This document shows positions 33,708 through 45,857 of a stretch of DNA of 64,000 nucleotides, piece by piece (position 1 is the stretch's first letter; each line of letters opens with the position of its first letter). The DNA is taken from assembly GCA_950022295.1 (NCBI GenBank), contig OX465598.1, positions 188,413,501-188,477,500 of the forward strand, in the 5' to 3' direction. Source of the stretch: Bromus sterilis. Taxonomy: Eukaryota > Streptophyta > Magnoliopsida > Poales > Poaceae. A model generated the notes under the pieces. It was not told the DNA's origin. It searched no databases and saw only the letters and a program-made list of their open reading frames with translations. The translations under genes were made by a program, and so were the position numbers.

Positions 33708-36244
33708 TGTAAGGCCCCCGATGCGGTGCTAACTCGAGTTAGTCGCTTTCGCGTCCCGCTCAAGTTAGTAGCGCATGAAGAGCCACCGACTCACGAAACT
33801 CGCACTCGTGTCGCTGTCGGATTCTCGAAAACAGGTATGTGAACAAAGAACTCAAACTAAGACATAAATATATAGAGCTTAGGGCATACATCGCCACTGA
33901 AATTTATTACATCATCTCAGAGGTCCGTGGACCCAACAGAATATCATGCAACAAGCGGAAGACAAACACGACCGAGTACGGTCAAAATCCAAATTGTCCT
34001 AGAGAGGGCTGCACATAAGGTCCACCCACGGATCGTCGAAGCCCAACTGTAGGATCTACTGAACGAGGTCGTCCACATCGTTATCCTCCGGTGGCACCTC
34101 CACGAAGTATCGTCCGGTGCTCGGGTCAATGTAGTACTCCACTGCAGCGGCCGATCAGGCAAAACAGTAAAAGCACAAAAGAAAACAGGGGTGAGACTAT
34201 ATCATTACAGGATAGCTAAATCCCTACGATAACATAAGGTAAAAGTAAAGGTTGCAGCCGCCCTAGCATATATGGTGGCTATCGTACTATTAGAGTAGAG
34301 GTAAGATCCAAGAATATACGTGACATCGCGTCATAAGTCTGCTATCCACCTACTTACGTCAAACATAACACAACCTGGATCTTCTCCTGGTCCCCCTGGA
34401 CGAAGAAAAGTAACCAAGGCACTCACACGGTAGGCAAGTTTTTAATTATGATTCAAAAGATGTTATTATATGAACAAGGAGTAGGTCTCAAGTTGTCCAT
34501 AACCGCGGACACGGCTTTTCGAAAAGATTTAACCCTGCAGGGGTGTACCAACTACCCATCATAGGCTTCGCATGTACGCCCGGTTTCCACTTGCCTAAGT
34601 AAACGCCTGAAACTCCGGAATGTCAGAGTCTCTCTAACTAACAATGCACAATTCCGGGTGGCCCACGGGGAGTCGACACCCAACCCAAGAACAAGCCACG
34701 CTCCCGGGTCGGACTCTACCGTATGACGCAGGTCGGATTGCCGGTAATTCTCACATGAGACCGGGTCCTAGCTGATCAGGTGGACCAACAAAGGAACCAT
34801 GTCCTCGCTGGCCCGGTTTGTTTCGAAAACTGCTGGGGTACCAACCAAGCACACACACGTTTGCAAATAGTAAATCAGCTCGGGCCACCACTAGAATTGT
34901 ATGAAGCTAGGTAGGTAAGACAAGGGGACCCCATAGAATCCCACACACGATTAGGCATGCTCATCAAGAAACACAATACCCGGAACTCGGGACCTAGGTG
35001 ACTCAAATGGAACAAAACACCTGGCGGGAACAGCCCGGTCTCCCATCTTTCGTCAAGTATAAATTAACATAATAATAATGATAAATATCAACCAACTTCT
35101 TTAAATAACATGATATCCCAAACCATAGAAATAGGGTAAGCAGCAAGTTTTCCTACTCATACTAAGCAATGGCTGAGCAGCGGTAACTTAGCAATACAAT
35201 GTTTTGCTGGGATGTGGGGATCATGGATGTTTGGGTTTTTGAAGGTGGCATATTCAGAGTGGATAGGATCAAGCAAACGTTCTAGGCTACAGCTAGGCAG
35301 GTAGGCAGAAAGGTATCAAGTAATGGTATAAATCTTCCCCTTGCCTGGGTAATCGGTCGTCGAAGCAGACGCAGCAGGGTCCTCGTGCCCGGTGTCGGAA
35401 ATCTCCACGTAGGTCTCCTCGGCCGTCTCAGGTGCTAACGTAAGGTACCGGCAAGAAAGGCACACAAGTAAGCAACGAGATCTAATGCACATTCATGGAT
35501 GGGATGATCAAGTTTAATAGGCATGATGTGACCCGATCTAGTGAATTTAAATGAAGGTGGTGACGACACGTCAACAACTTCATATGCAATCATTTACATT
35601 TTTACGGCCTTGGCCTTAGCCTTAATTTTTGTGTAAGTAACATGGCAACATGGCATGATCAACAACAACAAGAAAACAAAAGTAAAGAAAGCATCGCGAA
35701 ATTTAACTAACGATTCCGGAGACGGAAGGTGTCGACGAAAGTTGACACCGGAAGGGTTCAGAGAAGCAAAGGTGCGAAAGGATGTGACAGGGATTGCAAA
35801 ACTTTGAGGTAGAAAAAAAATCTGCTATCATGGGACAACATGACAGGGATGCACGACTGGACGAGATCAACGAGAAAGGAAAAAGACTCGACATACATGT
35901 ATCATATTCCATTTTGTACTTTCTCAAAATACAAAATGGACGGCACCATTATCTCCCTTGCATTTTTCTGCCCAGAAAACATATATGACATGTTGCAAAA
36001 AAATGAGCTAGCACTTGCAAGATTAAAACTCCAAAAAAATCTGGAATTTAAATAACAACAGAAAAGGGAAAATTTGAAAGAAGGAAAAAAAAGAGGGGCA
36101 TCCTCGGCCGGACCCGGCCCAACTGCTGGACCAGCCCAGCTGCGGGCTCCAACTGGGGGAGGAGCGCTGCGAGGCTACTGGGCTGAGCCCATCTTGCCCG
36201 CAGCAAGACAAGAGACGAAACAAGCAAAAAAATAAAAAGGAGGG

Positions 36245-36320
36245 CGCTTGCCTCCTATGGGATTCGAACCCAGCACCTCAAGGTTGCAAAGAGATCTCCC
36301 ACGCCACTACGCTACACCTA
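36245..36320 (-). promoter_or_regulatory. tRNA-like sequence with Pol III A and B boxes, second LTR
   Basis: This is the sister of 26035-26106. A box TAGCGTAGTGG is at 36304-36314 and B box GGTTCGAATCC at 36260-36270, minus strand. The A box has one substitution at a degenerate position and the B box is unchanged. Confidence 0.6.
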
Positions 36321-37201
36321 TCGATCTTAACAAGACTTTGAGGCGGGGCTAGATGAACAAGCTCGGCGACCACTGAAGAATTAACTGAAAACACAGTTTT
36401 TAAGGGACCTGACGAAACTGAAACCGGGCAACAGCGGCGACGGGGCATCTTCCGGCGACGATTGCGTCCGCCCCGCTGCACCTGTGACCCAACGAAGTGG
36501 CGCGGTGTGTAGGTGGGATAGCAGAGGTTCCATTTCCCCTTCAAGCTCGCACCGGGGTCTCAAAGGCAGCGGCTTTGCCTCGCCGGAAAAGGACGGCGAA
36601 GAGCTGCAGTAACTCTGACGAAACTGAACTTGTTCAGTCCACACGCGCGTGCGGCGACTTCAGACCACCGCGGTTCCGTGTACCGGGGGTCGGAGATTCA
36701 ACGACTACTTGGGGGGCAAAGTTGGGACAACCCAGAGCACTCTCATCAACGGAGAAGCCATGGGCCCCCCCAGGACGACGGCGTTGTCTCGCCGGAAAAA
36801 CCATGGCGGCGACAAAGTAAAACTCGGCGGCGACGGGAGCAAGCAGAGAGGTAGGGACGCACGTTGTCAACTATGCGAGAAGAGGAGGTTGCAGCTCACC
36901 TAGATGGGGTTGGGGATCCGCTCGAACACGACGAAGGGCAAGAAGGCGACGTGGCCGGCCGTCGGTAAGAAGAGTCCTGCAGCGGCGTCGACCGGCTCGG
37001 GAACGACTCACGGCGGCTACCTCGGACCTGCGAGGCGAGGATGGTGAGATTGAGATGCAGGAAGGCGCAAACGAACGCATGCTCAAGGCACCGCGAGACG
37101 ACTACAGGAAAAATCGGGCTCCTCACCGGCGTCCATGGCAGAAACAGGGGAGGAGGGTGAGGTCGCAGGCGGCGGCGAGGAAATAAATTGGAGGGGGGAA
37201 T

Positions 37202-38117
37202 TGATGAGGACATCCCTACTAATGTTACACCCATATCCTCACCAACTACACATATTGGACCAGTTACTAGAGCTCGTGCACGTCAACTAAATTATCAGGT
37301 ACTTTCGTTTCTTGCGAATCCTTCTATTGTTCATGAACATATGATACTGCCTAAATTAGATACTTTTGTTTTGCTTATGAATGAAGGACCTAGCATGGAC
37401 AAGAAGGATGGTCATTGGAGCGGGATCAAGCATGGAGAAGAAGGTGCGCGCGCGGGAAAGGACAGCGGAGCTTCCCGTGGTGATTATCGCACTTTGAAGC
37501 CACCATAAGGCGCGCATGAAGTCTTGGACGAAATACGCGAGATGCCACTTCATTATTTTCGTCCAAGGGCAATTATAGGTGCTGCGTCACCTTAATATTG
37601 GGCTGGGCCCATGTAATTTCGAAATACAACCTTATAGGCTGTTTTTAGAGTCCGTATGTGTGGGGAAACCGAGTTAGGGTTGTTTTCGGACCCCACCTCC
37701 AAGGGGTCACGAAAATCCCCTCTGTTCCCCCATATATACAGCCCTTAGGGCGTCGTTTAGACTTGGGTTTTAATTAGATTTAAGTTAGCCATAGCCGCAA
37801 CTTCGAGCTCTTCGTTTGTGTCATCCGACCAGGCCAAGACCTCATTGGAACCCCAACTTTCGTAATCTTTCATCTTATATTCGCAATATCCAGATTGCAA
37901 TTCTTAGTTCTTGCTTGTTCTTCGATTGCTTGCAGGAATTAGACCTTCGTGGTCAGGTTGATCGTGCATCCGCGGGATCAATAACCTCTCGGAGTTGGTT
38001 TAGCGATCGCTAAGGCGCAACGTCTTCGCACGTTCGTAGTCGGGTCGTGAAAGTCTACTCCACCATAATCGATCTCCACCATCTCATCGAAACATCGGGA
38101 CACCTTCGCCTCTATCA
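37202..38117 (+). repeat. 5' LTR of the 37202-44938 element
   Basis: 916 bp. It matches its 3' partner except in a short block at about 37463-37570, where about 13 substitutions are packed together. Confidence 0.94.
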
Positions 38118-39241
38118 AGTGGTATCAGATTTCCAGGTTGCTCGGTGAGATTTACCAGTTTTCGTAGTCTAGATTGGTTCTGTTTTTCATACCTACAGTC
38201 CACGAAAAAGCCAACAAAAAAAAATTAGGGTTAGATCATCACGTCCCAAAACAGTCCGAGCCTTTGTCCAGTTTTCTTTACAGTAGTTTGCATTGTTGAA
38301 TTTGCGGTTACATCGTCGTGTCGAGTTGCTGATCTTAGCGTCTAGTTCCCTTAGAGTTTCGAGTTCTGATCACAGTTTGCCACGTCGCCGCCGCACCAGT
38401 AGTCATCCTACCACGTTCCGCCAATCCAAGTCAAGTTACACCACCACTTTCCGCCAAGCAGAGTCCATATACACCACCACGTCTCACGAGTCCGACTTGA
38501 GTTCCACCATCAGTACGGTTCCTGATATCCCCGTAGCCAGAATAGTTTTGAGTTGATTAGAGTCGGATTTCACCAATCTTTTGTCGTACGTAGAAGAGGG
38601 TGATTTCCAAAAAAAAAAAAAAAAAGAGTCTGGCACGCTTTCCAGAGCAGTTTTTAGGCCAAAATTTTCAGGGGTAAAAAAATTTCGTGCCCATACGTTC
38701 CTTAGGTCCAGAAACTCGTTTTGAGACGTTCGCCACCATAGTGATTTTTTCGCACTTTTTCAGCCCCCGCAGTCCCGCATCGCCAAAAAAAAAAAAGCAA
38801 AAAAAAAAAAAAAAAAAGAGAGAGAAAAAAAAAATTCAGAGTGTGCTTCACAGTTGTTACGTGCCGCGCTGTGCTTTCGTTGGTGTTTTAGGCTCGCGTC
38901 TCTAGTACGGTCTAGCCTAGGATCAGCACAGTACCGACGTTGAGTGTTTATTCAGCTTTGCATCTCTGTTTTGATTACTGTTGAGTTTTTCCTACCAGAC
39001 TTGTCAGCCTTCCTACAGCTCCACATATATTCTACATCGTGCGTTTTGACACCTCCTGGCCATCGCTCTACCATATCTCTGAGAGTTTTGACCCGTTGGT
39101 TGTACATCACCACCTGCTGCTAGGTAAGAATCGGTAAGAACGTAAGAAAAGCTTGACGGATTTGTGCTTTCCACCACCCCACATCCATCCCATTAGTAGA
39201 AGTAGGATCATATTCCTGTGTGTTTTCTATTTCTGCTAACC
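38118..39241 (+). other. 5' leader of the 37202-44938 element
   Basis: 1,124 bp of non-coding leader with A-tracts near 38609-38626 and 38785-38834. It is used here as the reference leader length. Small ORFs are not conserved among copies. Confidence 0.8.
38120..38131 (+). other. Primer binding site, initiator Met-tRNA type
   Basis: TGGTATCAGATT two bases after the 5' LTR. Confidence 0.85.
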
Positions 39242-42200
39242 ATGCCAGGATCACATGATGAAGTGGCGCGGGATGCACCCGATTGGGAGAACATGACAAA
39301 CAAGGAGTTACATGATAAATTTGCACAAATGATGTCTGAACAGGTGAATGACATCGAGAACAGATTTACAGAGGCGATTGATGGTGTGGAGAAGATGATC
39401 GACACCAAGCTCGACGCCAAGTTTACTGAGTTGCTCGCACGCTTACCTATACAGCCTGCGGCCGCTCCAGCACAGCCACCGCCACCACGACGTGCACGAC
39501 GTATTCTGTTTCCGGGCGGACAAGCTGCTGGTGCTCCTGCTGCTGCTGCAGTTACTGCTGCTGCTGCCTCTGACGTCGGCCAGGACGACAACTACGAGGG
39601 TGATTACGAGGAGGAGGTGGAACAAGAAGCGGCCTATGAACAGCCAGCTGGACGTCCACGTCCCAACATTCGCCACGGTCGACACCAACCACCCCCTCAG
39701 GTACGCGATGATGAACATGTGCCTAAACTTAAATTGAATCTTAAGCCGTTTGAAGGTAGATATATTCCTGATGCTTATCTTACTTGGGAGTTAGAAACTG
39801 AACAACGCTTTACATGTTTACAATATCCTGAGAATAGACGTGTTACTGCTGCTGTTTGTGAATTCACGGGTTTTGCATCTATTTGGTGGTCTGAACATTG
39901 TAGGTTGCATGCTAATAATATTCCAGCTACTTGGGCTGCTTTAAAAGATGCTATGCGTACTCGCTGGGTTCCTCCTTATTATCAACGTGAATTGCTACAA
40001 AAATTACAGCGTTTGAGACAAGGAAAAAATTCTGTAGAGGAATATTATCAAGAATTACAAACTGGATTGATTAGATGTGGCCTAGTAGAGGATAATGAAG
40101 CTATGTTTGCACGTTTCATAGGTGGCTTAAACAGGGAGATACAAACTATTCTAGAATACAAGGACTATGCTACTATTACTCGTTTGTTTCATCTTGCTTG
40201 TAAAGCTGAACGTGAAGTGCAGGATCGACAGGCCGCTACGAGACCTAACTTTTCTGCAGGACTAAATACATCATGGACATCGCGTGGACCTTCTACATCC
40301 ACACGTCCTGCTGCTCCACCCTCTACTTCAGCCGCTCATTCTTACAGGGAGCCACCAAAACAGTCAGCGCCACCATTCAAGGGTGCACAGAGTGGTCCAG
40401 CGGCGAGTTCTTCTTCATCCATGGCTTCCACAGGGCAAACACGAGATCGTGATATTAAATGTCGCAGGTGCCAAGGTGGAGGTCACTTCGCAAAAGACTG
40501 TCCCTCCAAGCGTGTGATGATTATTACGGCGGATGGTGGGTATGAGTCAGCGAGTGACTATGATGAGGAGACTTTGGTTCTCATTGCTCATGAGGAACAG
40601 GGTGCCCATGATGATGCTCATGATATGGAGTATATGGCTCCTGATGATGCAGATAAATATGCTAGTTTGGTTGCTCAACGTGTGTTAAGTGTGCAGGTAA
40701 CGAAGGCTGAGCAAAACCAGAGGCATAATTTGTTCCACACAAAGGGAGTGGTGAAAGAACGTTCGGTTCGCATCATCATTGACGGAGGGAGTTGCAACAA
40801 CTTGGCTAGCATGGAGTTGGTGGAGAAGCTATCTCTCACCACAAGACCACACCCCCATCCGTACTATATTCAGTGGTTTAACAATAGTGGTAAGATTAAG
40901 GTAACGCGTTCTGTTCGTGTGCACTTTAGCATTGCTGCATATGCTGATTATGTTGATTGTGATGTGGTACCCATGCAAGCATGCTCTCTTTTACTTGGTA
41001 GACCATGGCAATTTGATAGGAATGTTGTACACCATGGTAGGACAAATCAGTTTACTCTAGTTCATCAGGATAAAAATATTGCTTTACTTCCTATGTCTCC
41101 TGAACAAATTGTGAAAGATGATCTTGCTAGAGCTAGTAAAGCTAAACAGGAGAAAAATAAGAGTGAAAATGAGATAGCAGCCAAAGAATTTGAGCAACAA
41201 CATAAGACTAATAGCAAATCTTCTTCTGCTGTGTCTAATGAAATTAAATTGACTAGTCCAACTTTGCTTGCTACTAAAGTTGATATTTCAGATTTGGATG
41301 CTAGTCAATATGTGTGCTATGCTTTTGTGTGCAAAGAAGCTTTGTTTTCATTTGAGGAATTGCCTCCTTCTTTGCCTCCTGTTGTCACTGACCTTTTGCA
41401 GGAGTTTATTGACGTCTTTCCACAAGACGTACCACCGGGATTACCACCTATTCGAGGGATTGAGCATCAGATTGACTTAATTCCCGGTGCTTCACTGCCC
41501 AACCGTGCGCCATACCGTACCAATCCGGAGGAGACAAAGGAGATTCAGCGTCAAGTACAAGAGCTACTCGACAAAGGTTACATACGTGAATCCCTTAGTC
41601 CTTGTGCTGTTCCTGTTATATTAGTGCCTAAAAAGGATGGAACATGGCGTATGTGTGTTGATTGTCGAGCCATTAATAATATTACTATTCGTTATCGTCA
41701 TCCTATTCCTAGGTTAGATGATATGCTTGATGAATTAAGTGGCTCTACCATGTTTTCCAAAGTTGATTTGCGTAGTGGATACCATCAAATTCGCATGAAA
41801 TTAGGAGATGAATGGAAAACGGCATTTAAAACTAAGTTTGGATTATATGAGTGGTTAGTCATGCCTTTTGGGTTAACTAATGCACCAAGCACTTTCATGA
41901 GATTAATGAACGAGGTTTTACGTGCTTTCATTGGATGATTTGTGGTAGTCTATTTTGATGATATACTGATTTATAGCAAATCTTTGGAGGAACATTTGGA
42001 TCATTTACGTGCTGTTTTTATTGCTCTACGTAATGCACGTTTGTTTGGTAACCTTGGGAAGTGCACCTTTTGCACCGACCGAGTATCGTTTCTTGGCTAT
42101 GTTGTTACTCCGCAGGGAATTGAAGTTGATAAAGCCAAGATCGAGGCGATTGAGAGTTGGCCGCAGCCCAAAACGGTCACACAAGTGAGGAGTTTTCTTG

Positions 42201-44329
42201 GACTCGCTGGATTCTATAGGCGTTTTGTGAGAGATTTCAGCACCATTGCTGCACCTCTCAATGAGCTTACACGCAAGGATGTGCCTTTTACTTGGGGTAC
42301 CGCACAGGACCAAGCCTTCGCGGTATTGAAAGATAAGTTAACACATGCTCCTTTGCTCCAACTTCCTGATTTTAATAAGACTTTTGAGCTTGAATGCGAT
42401 GCTAGTGGGATTGGTTTGGGAGGTGTGTTATTACAAGATGCTAAACCTGTTGCATATTTTTCTGAAAAATTGAGTGGGCCTAGTCTGAACTATTCTACTT
42501 ATGATAAGGAATTATATGCTCTTGTTCGGACATTAGAAACTTGGCAACATTATTTATGGCCCAAAGAATTTGTTATACATTCTGATCATGAATCTTTGAA
42601 ACACATAAGAAGTCAAGCAAAACTTAATCGTAGACATGCTAAGTGGGTTGAATTTATTGAGACTTTCCCTTATGTCATTAAACACAAGAAGGGGAAAGAT
42701 AATATTATTGCTGATGCTTTGTCTCGTCGTTATACTATGCTTTCACAACTTGACTTCAAGATTTTCGGTTTAGAGACAATCAAAGATCAATACGTAAATG
42801 ATGCGGAATTTAAAGATGTATTGCAGAATTGTAGAGAGGGTAGAACATGGAACAAGTTTGTGCTTAATGATGGATTTGTGTTCCGTTCTAACAAGCTATG
42901 CATTCCAGCTAGCTCTATTCGTCTTTTGTTGTTGCAGGAGGCGCATGGAGGAGGATTAATGGGACACTTTGGCGTGAAGAAGACGGAGGACGTACTTGCT
43001 ACACATTTCTTTTGGCCAAAGATGAGACGGGATGTTGAGCGTTTTGTTGCTCGCTGCACTACATGTCAAAAAGCTAAGTCACGACTCAATCCTCATGGTT
43101 TATACATGCCTTTACCTGTACCTAGTGTTCCGTGGGAGGACATATCCATGGACTTTGTTTTAGGCTTGCCTCGAACAAAGAATGGGAGGGATAGCATATT
43201 TGTTGTCGTGGATAGATTTTCTAAGATGGCACATTTTATACCATGTCATAAAAGCGATGATGCTGCTAATGTTGCTGATTTATTCTTTCGTGAGATTATT
43301 CGCTTACATGGTGTGCCCAATACTATTGTCTCGGATCGTGATACTAAGTTTCTTAGCCATTTTTGGAGATGCTTATGGGCTAAGTTGGGGACTAAACTAC
43401 TTTTTAGTACTACATGTCATCCCCAAACTGATGGACAAACTGAAGTAGTCAATAGGACTTTGTCTACTATGCTTAGGGCTGTTTTAAAGAGTAACTTGAA
43501 ACTGTGGGAAGAATGTTTACCTCATATTGAATTTGCTTATAATCGTTCATTGCATTCTACCACTAAAATGTGCCCTTTTGAGATTGTTTATGGTTTTCTA
43601 CCTCGTGCACCTATTGATTTGCTACCTCTTCCATCTTCGGAGAAGGTTAATTTTGATGCTAAGCAACGTGCTGAATTGATATTAAAACTGCATGAGTTAA
43701 CTAAAGAAAACATTGAGCGCATGAATGCTAGATACAAGCTTGCTGGTGATAGGGGTCGAAAGCATGTTGTGTTTGAACCCGGAGATCTTGTTTGGTTACA
43801 TCTACGTAAAGATAGGTTTCCTGATTTGCGCAAGTCTAAGTTAATGCCTCGAGCTGATGGTCCCTTTAAGGTTTTGCAGAAAATTAATGATAATGCATAT
43901 AAACTTGAGCTACCTGCAGCCTTTGGGGTTAGTCCCACATTTAATATTGCAGATTTGAAGCCTTATTTGGGAGAAGATGATGAGCTTCCGTCGAGGACGA
44001 CTTCAATTCAAGAAGGGGAGGATGATGAGGACATCCCTACTAATGTTACACCCATATCCTCACCAACTACACATATTGGACCAGTTACTAGAGCTCGTGC
44101 ACGTCAACTAAATTATCAGGTACTTTCGTTTCTTGCGAATCCTTCTATTGTTCATGAACATATGATACTGCCTAAATTAGATACTTTTGTTTTGCTTATG
44201 AATGAAGGACCTAGCATGGACAAGAAGGATGGTCATTGGAGCGGGATCAAGCATGGAGAAGAAGGTGCGCGCGCGGGAAATAACAATGGAGCTTCAAGTG
44301 GGGATTTTCGCACTTTGAAGCCACCATAA
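39242..44329 (+). pseudogene. CRM-like gag-pol with a single in-frame stop
   Basis: The frame runs from ATG 39242 to a TAA in the 3' LTR (44327-44329) and is interrupted only by TGA at 41936-41938, where other copies have CGA. The stop falls in reverse transcriptase six codons before the YFDD site, so it would separate gag-protease from the catalytic part. All other domains keep their key residues. C to T at a CpG is the simplest explanation. Readthrough cannot be excluded from sequence, but no other copy has the stop, so I call it a defect. Confidence 0.88.
44011..44022 (+). other. Polypurine tract of the 37202-44938 element
   Basis: AGAAGGGGAGGA abuts the 3' LTR and lies in the gag-pol frame. 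Confidence 0.8.
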
Positions 44330-44938
44330 GGCATGCATGAAGGCTTGGACGAAATACACGAGATGCCACTTCATTATTTTCGTCCAAGAGCAATTATAGG
44401 TGCTGCGTCACCTTAATATTGGGCTGGGCCCATGTAATTTCGAAATACAACCTTATAGGCTGTTTTTAGAGTCCGTATGTGTGGGGAAACCGAGTTAGGG
44501 TTGTTTTCGGACCCCACCTCCAAGGGGTCACGAAAATCCCCTCTGTTCCCCCATATATACAGCCCTTAGGGCGTCGTTTAGACTTGGGTTTTAATTAGAT
44601 TTAAGTTAGCCATAGCCGCAACTTCGAGCTCTTCGTTTGTGTCATCCGACCAGGCCAAGACCTCATTGGAACCCCAACTTTCGTAATCTTTCATCTTATA
44701 TTCGCAATATCCAGATTGCAATTCTTAGTTCTTGCTTGTTCTTCGATTGCTTGCAGGAATTAGACCTTCGTGGTCAGGTTGATCGTGCATCCGCGGGATC
44801 AATAACCTCTCGGAGTTGGTTTAGCGATCGCTAAGGCGCAACGTCTTCGCACGTTCGTAGTCGGGTCGTGAAAGTCTACTCCACCATAATCGATCTCCAC
44901 CATCTCATCGAAACATCGGGACACCTTCGCCTCTATCA
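44023..44938 (+). repeat. 3' LTR of the 37202-44938 element
   Basis: 916 bp. In the block of clustered differences it resembles the other LTR haplotype, seen at 1538-2453 and 54693-55609, while the remainder matches its own 5' LTR. Confidence 0.94.
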
Positions 44939-45857
44939 GGAATGAGTTCCTAGGGTTCCAAAAGGGAGACCCAGGTGAGCTTATAAGGGGGGAGCCCCTC
45001 TCCGACCACGTCTTCACCTCCTTCCGCCGTGGCCTCCTCCGGTGTGAGAGCGCAGAGAGGGGGAAAGGCGGCCACGGTGTAAAGGTAGGAGATGACTCCC
45101 GTACCGGTTCGCCCTGGGCTTCTCGGAAAAGAAAAGAAAAACAGGCTCAGGTGGGCTAGGCTTCTGTTGGGAAAAGAAAAGGGGCAAAGCCCTTCTGCTC
45201 ATTTAACAAAAAGAACAGCAGGCTAAAAAAAAGAAAAAGGTAAGGTAAGGAGAAACATAAAAATATATTACAACATTTTTACATACCCCTTACCACATGA
45301 TTGATCATCCAAAAATGGCTGGGCAACTTTTAGATGCAAGGAAAAATTCCACTAAGGCAAACAGTACCATTTTCTATTTAATAATAAATAGAAAAGGTGC
45401 ATTGGGAATTCTTGAGAAGAAACACAAGGAGAAAAAATCCATGAGTTCAAAAATCTTAACCCTTGCATTATTCTGGATTTTTCAAAATGGTTTGACCAAT
45501 TTTGGAAAGAACAAAAATGTGAGCTCTTTTTGAAATTCAAAACCACTCTGAACTAGAGCCCCTATTTTTGGTGATGGCAAAAATGATTCAAGGATTTTAA
45601 AACCCTTGCTCAAATAATAGGAATGGCTAGGCCAAGTTTGAGGTTTAAGGGAGATCACAACCAAATGGAACAATTCACCCAACATCCTTCTTTGACCATT
45701 TTGTTTGAATTCAAAAGCAAAACAGATGAGCTCAAAGCTCAAAGCCATATGGAATCATCACATGGAATTACATCAACTAGCATCATGCCAAGTATCCAAG
45801 TCATCAGACAACGTGAAATTCCACTATGGATTACAATTTTGCAAATGGGCTGTTACA

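Larger units (their letters stand above)
37202..44938 (+). mobile_element. Full-length CRM-like retrotransposon in the second Tekay-like LTR
   Basis: 7,737 bp with LTRs at both ends, primer site, standard leader, near-intact gag-pol and polypurine tract. The target duplication GGAAT lies at 37197-37201 and 44939-44943, and the empty site is at 27887-27891 in the shared Tekay-like LTR. It is the cleanest structural reference for the family in this window. Confidence 0.95.
16..45857 (-). mobile_element. Tekay-like Ty3/gypsy tandem array, outer extent including nested insertions
   Basis: The order along the plus strand is interior 1 (16-25 plus 17696-22533), LTR (22534-28788), interior 2 (28789-33707), LTR (33708-45857), all reading on the minus strand. 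The middle LTR has a primer site on its low side (22519-22530) and a polypurine tract on its high side (28789-28803). It therefore serves as 5' LTR of interior 1 and 3' LTR of interior 2, which defines a tandem array and not two separate insertions. The left end (chromodomain, polypurine tract and 3' LTR of interior 1) is missing. The chromodomain, long LTRs and initiator-Met primer site fit the Tekay/Del chromovirus lineage. Five CRM-like insertions lie within it. Confidence 0.8.
33708..45857 (-). repeat. 5' LTR of the Tekay-like array, split by a CRM-like element
   Basis: The pieces are 33708-37201 and 44939-45857, about 4.4 kb in total. It starts next to the primer site and ends ...CTGTTACA at 45857, where the CRM-like host interior resumes. 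No copy of a target duplication can be checked because the left end of the array is deleted. Confidence 0.88.
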
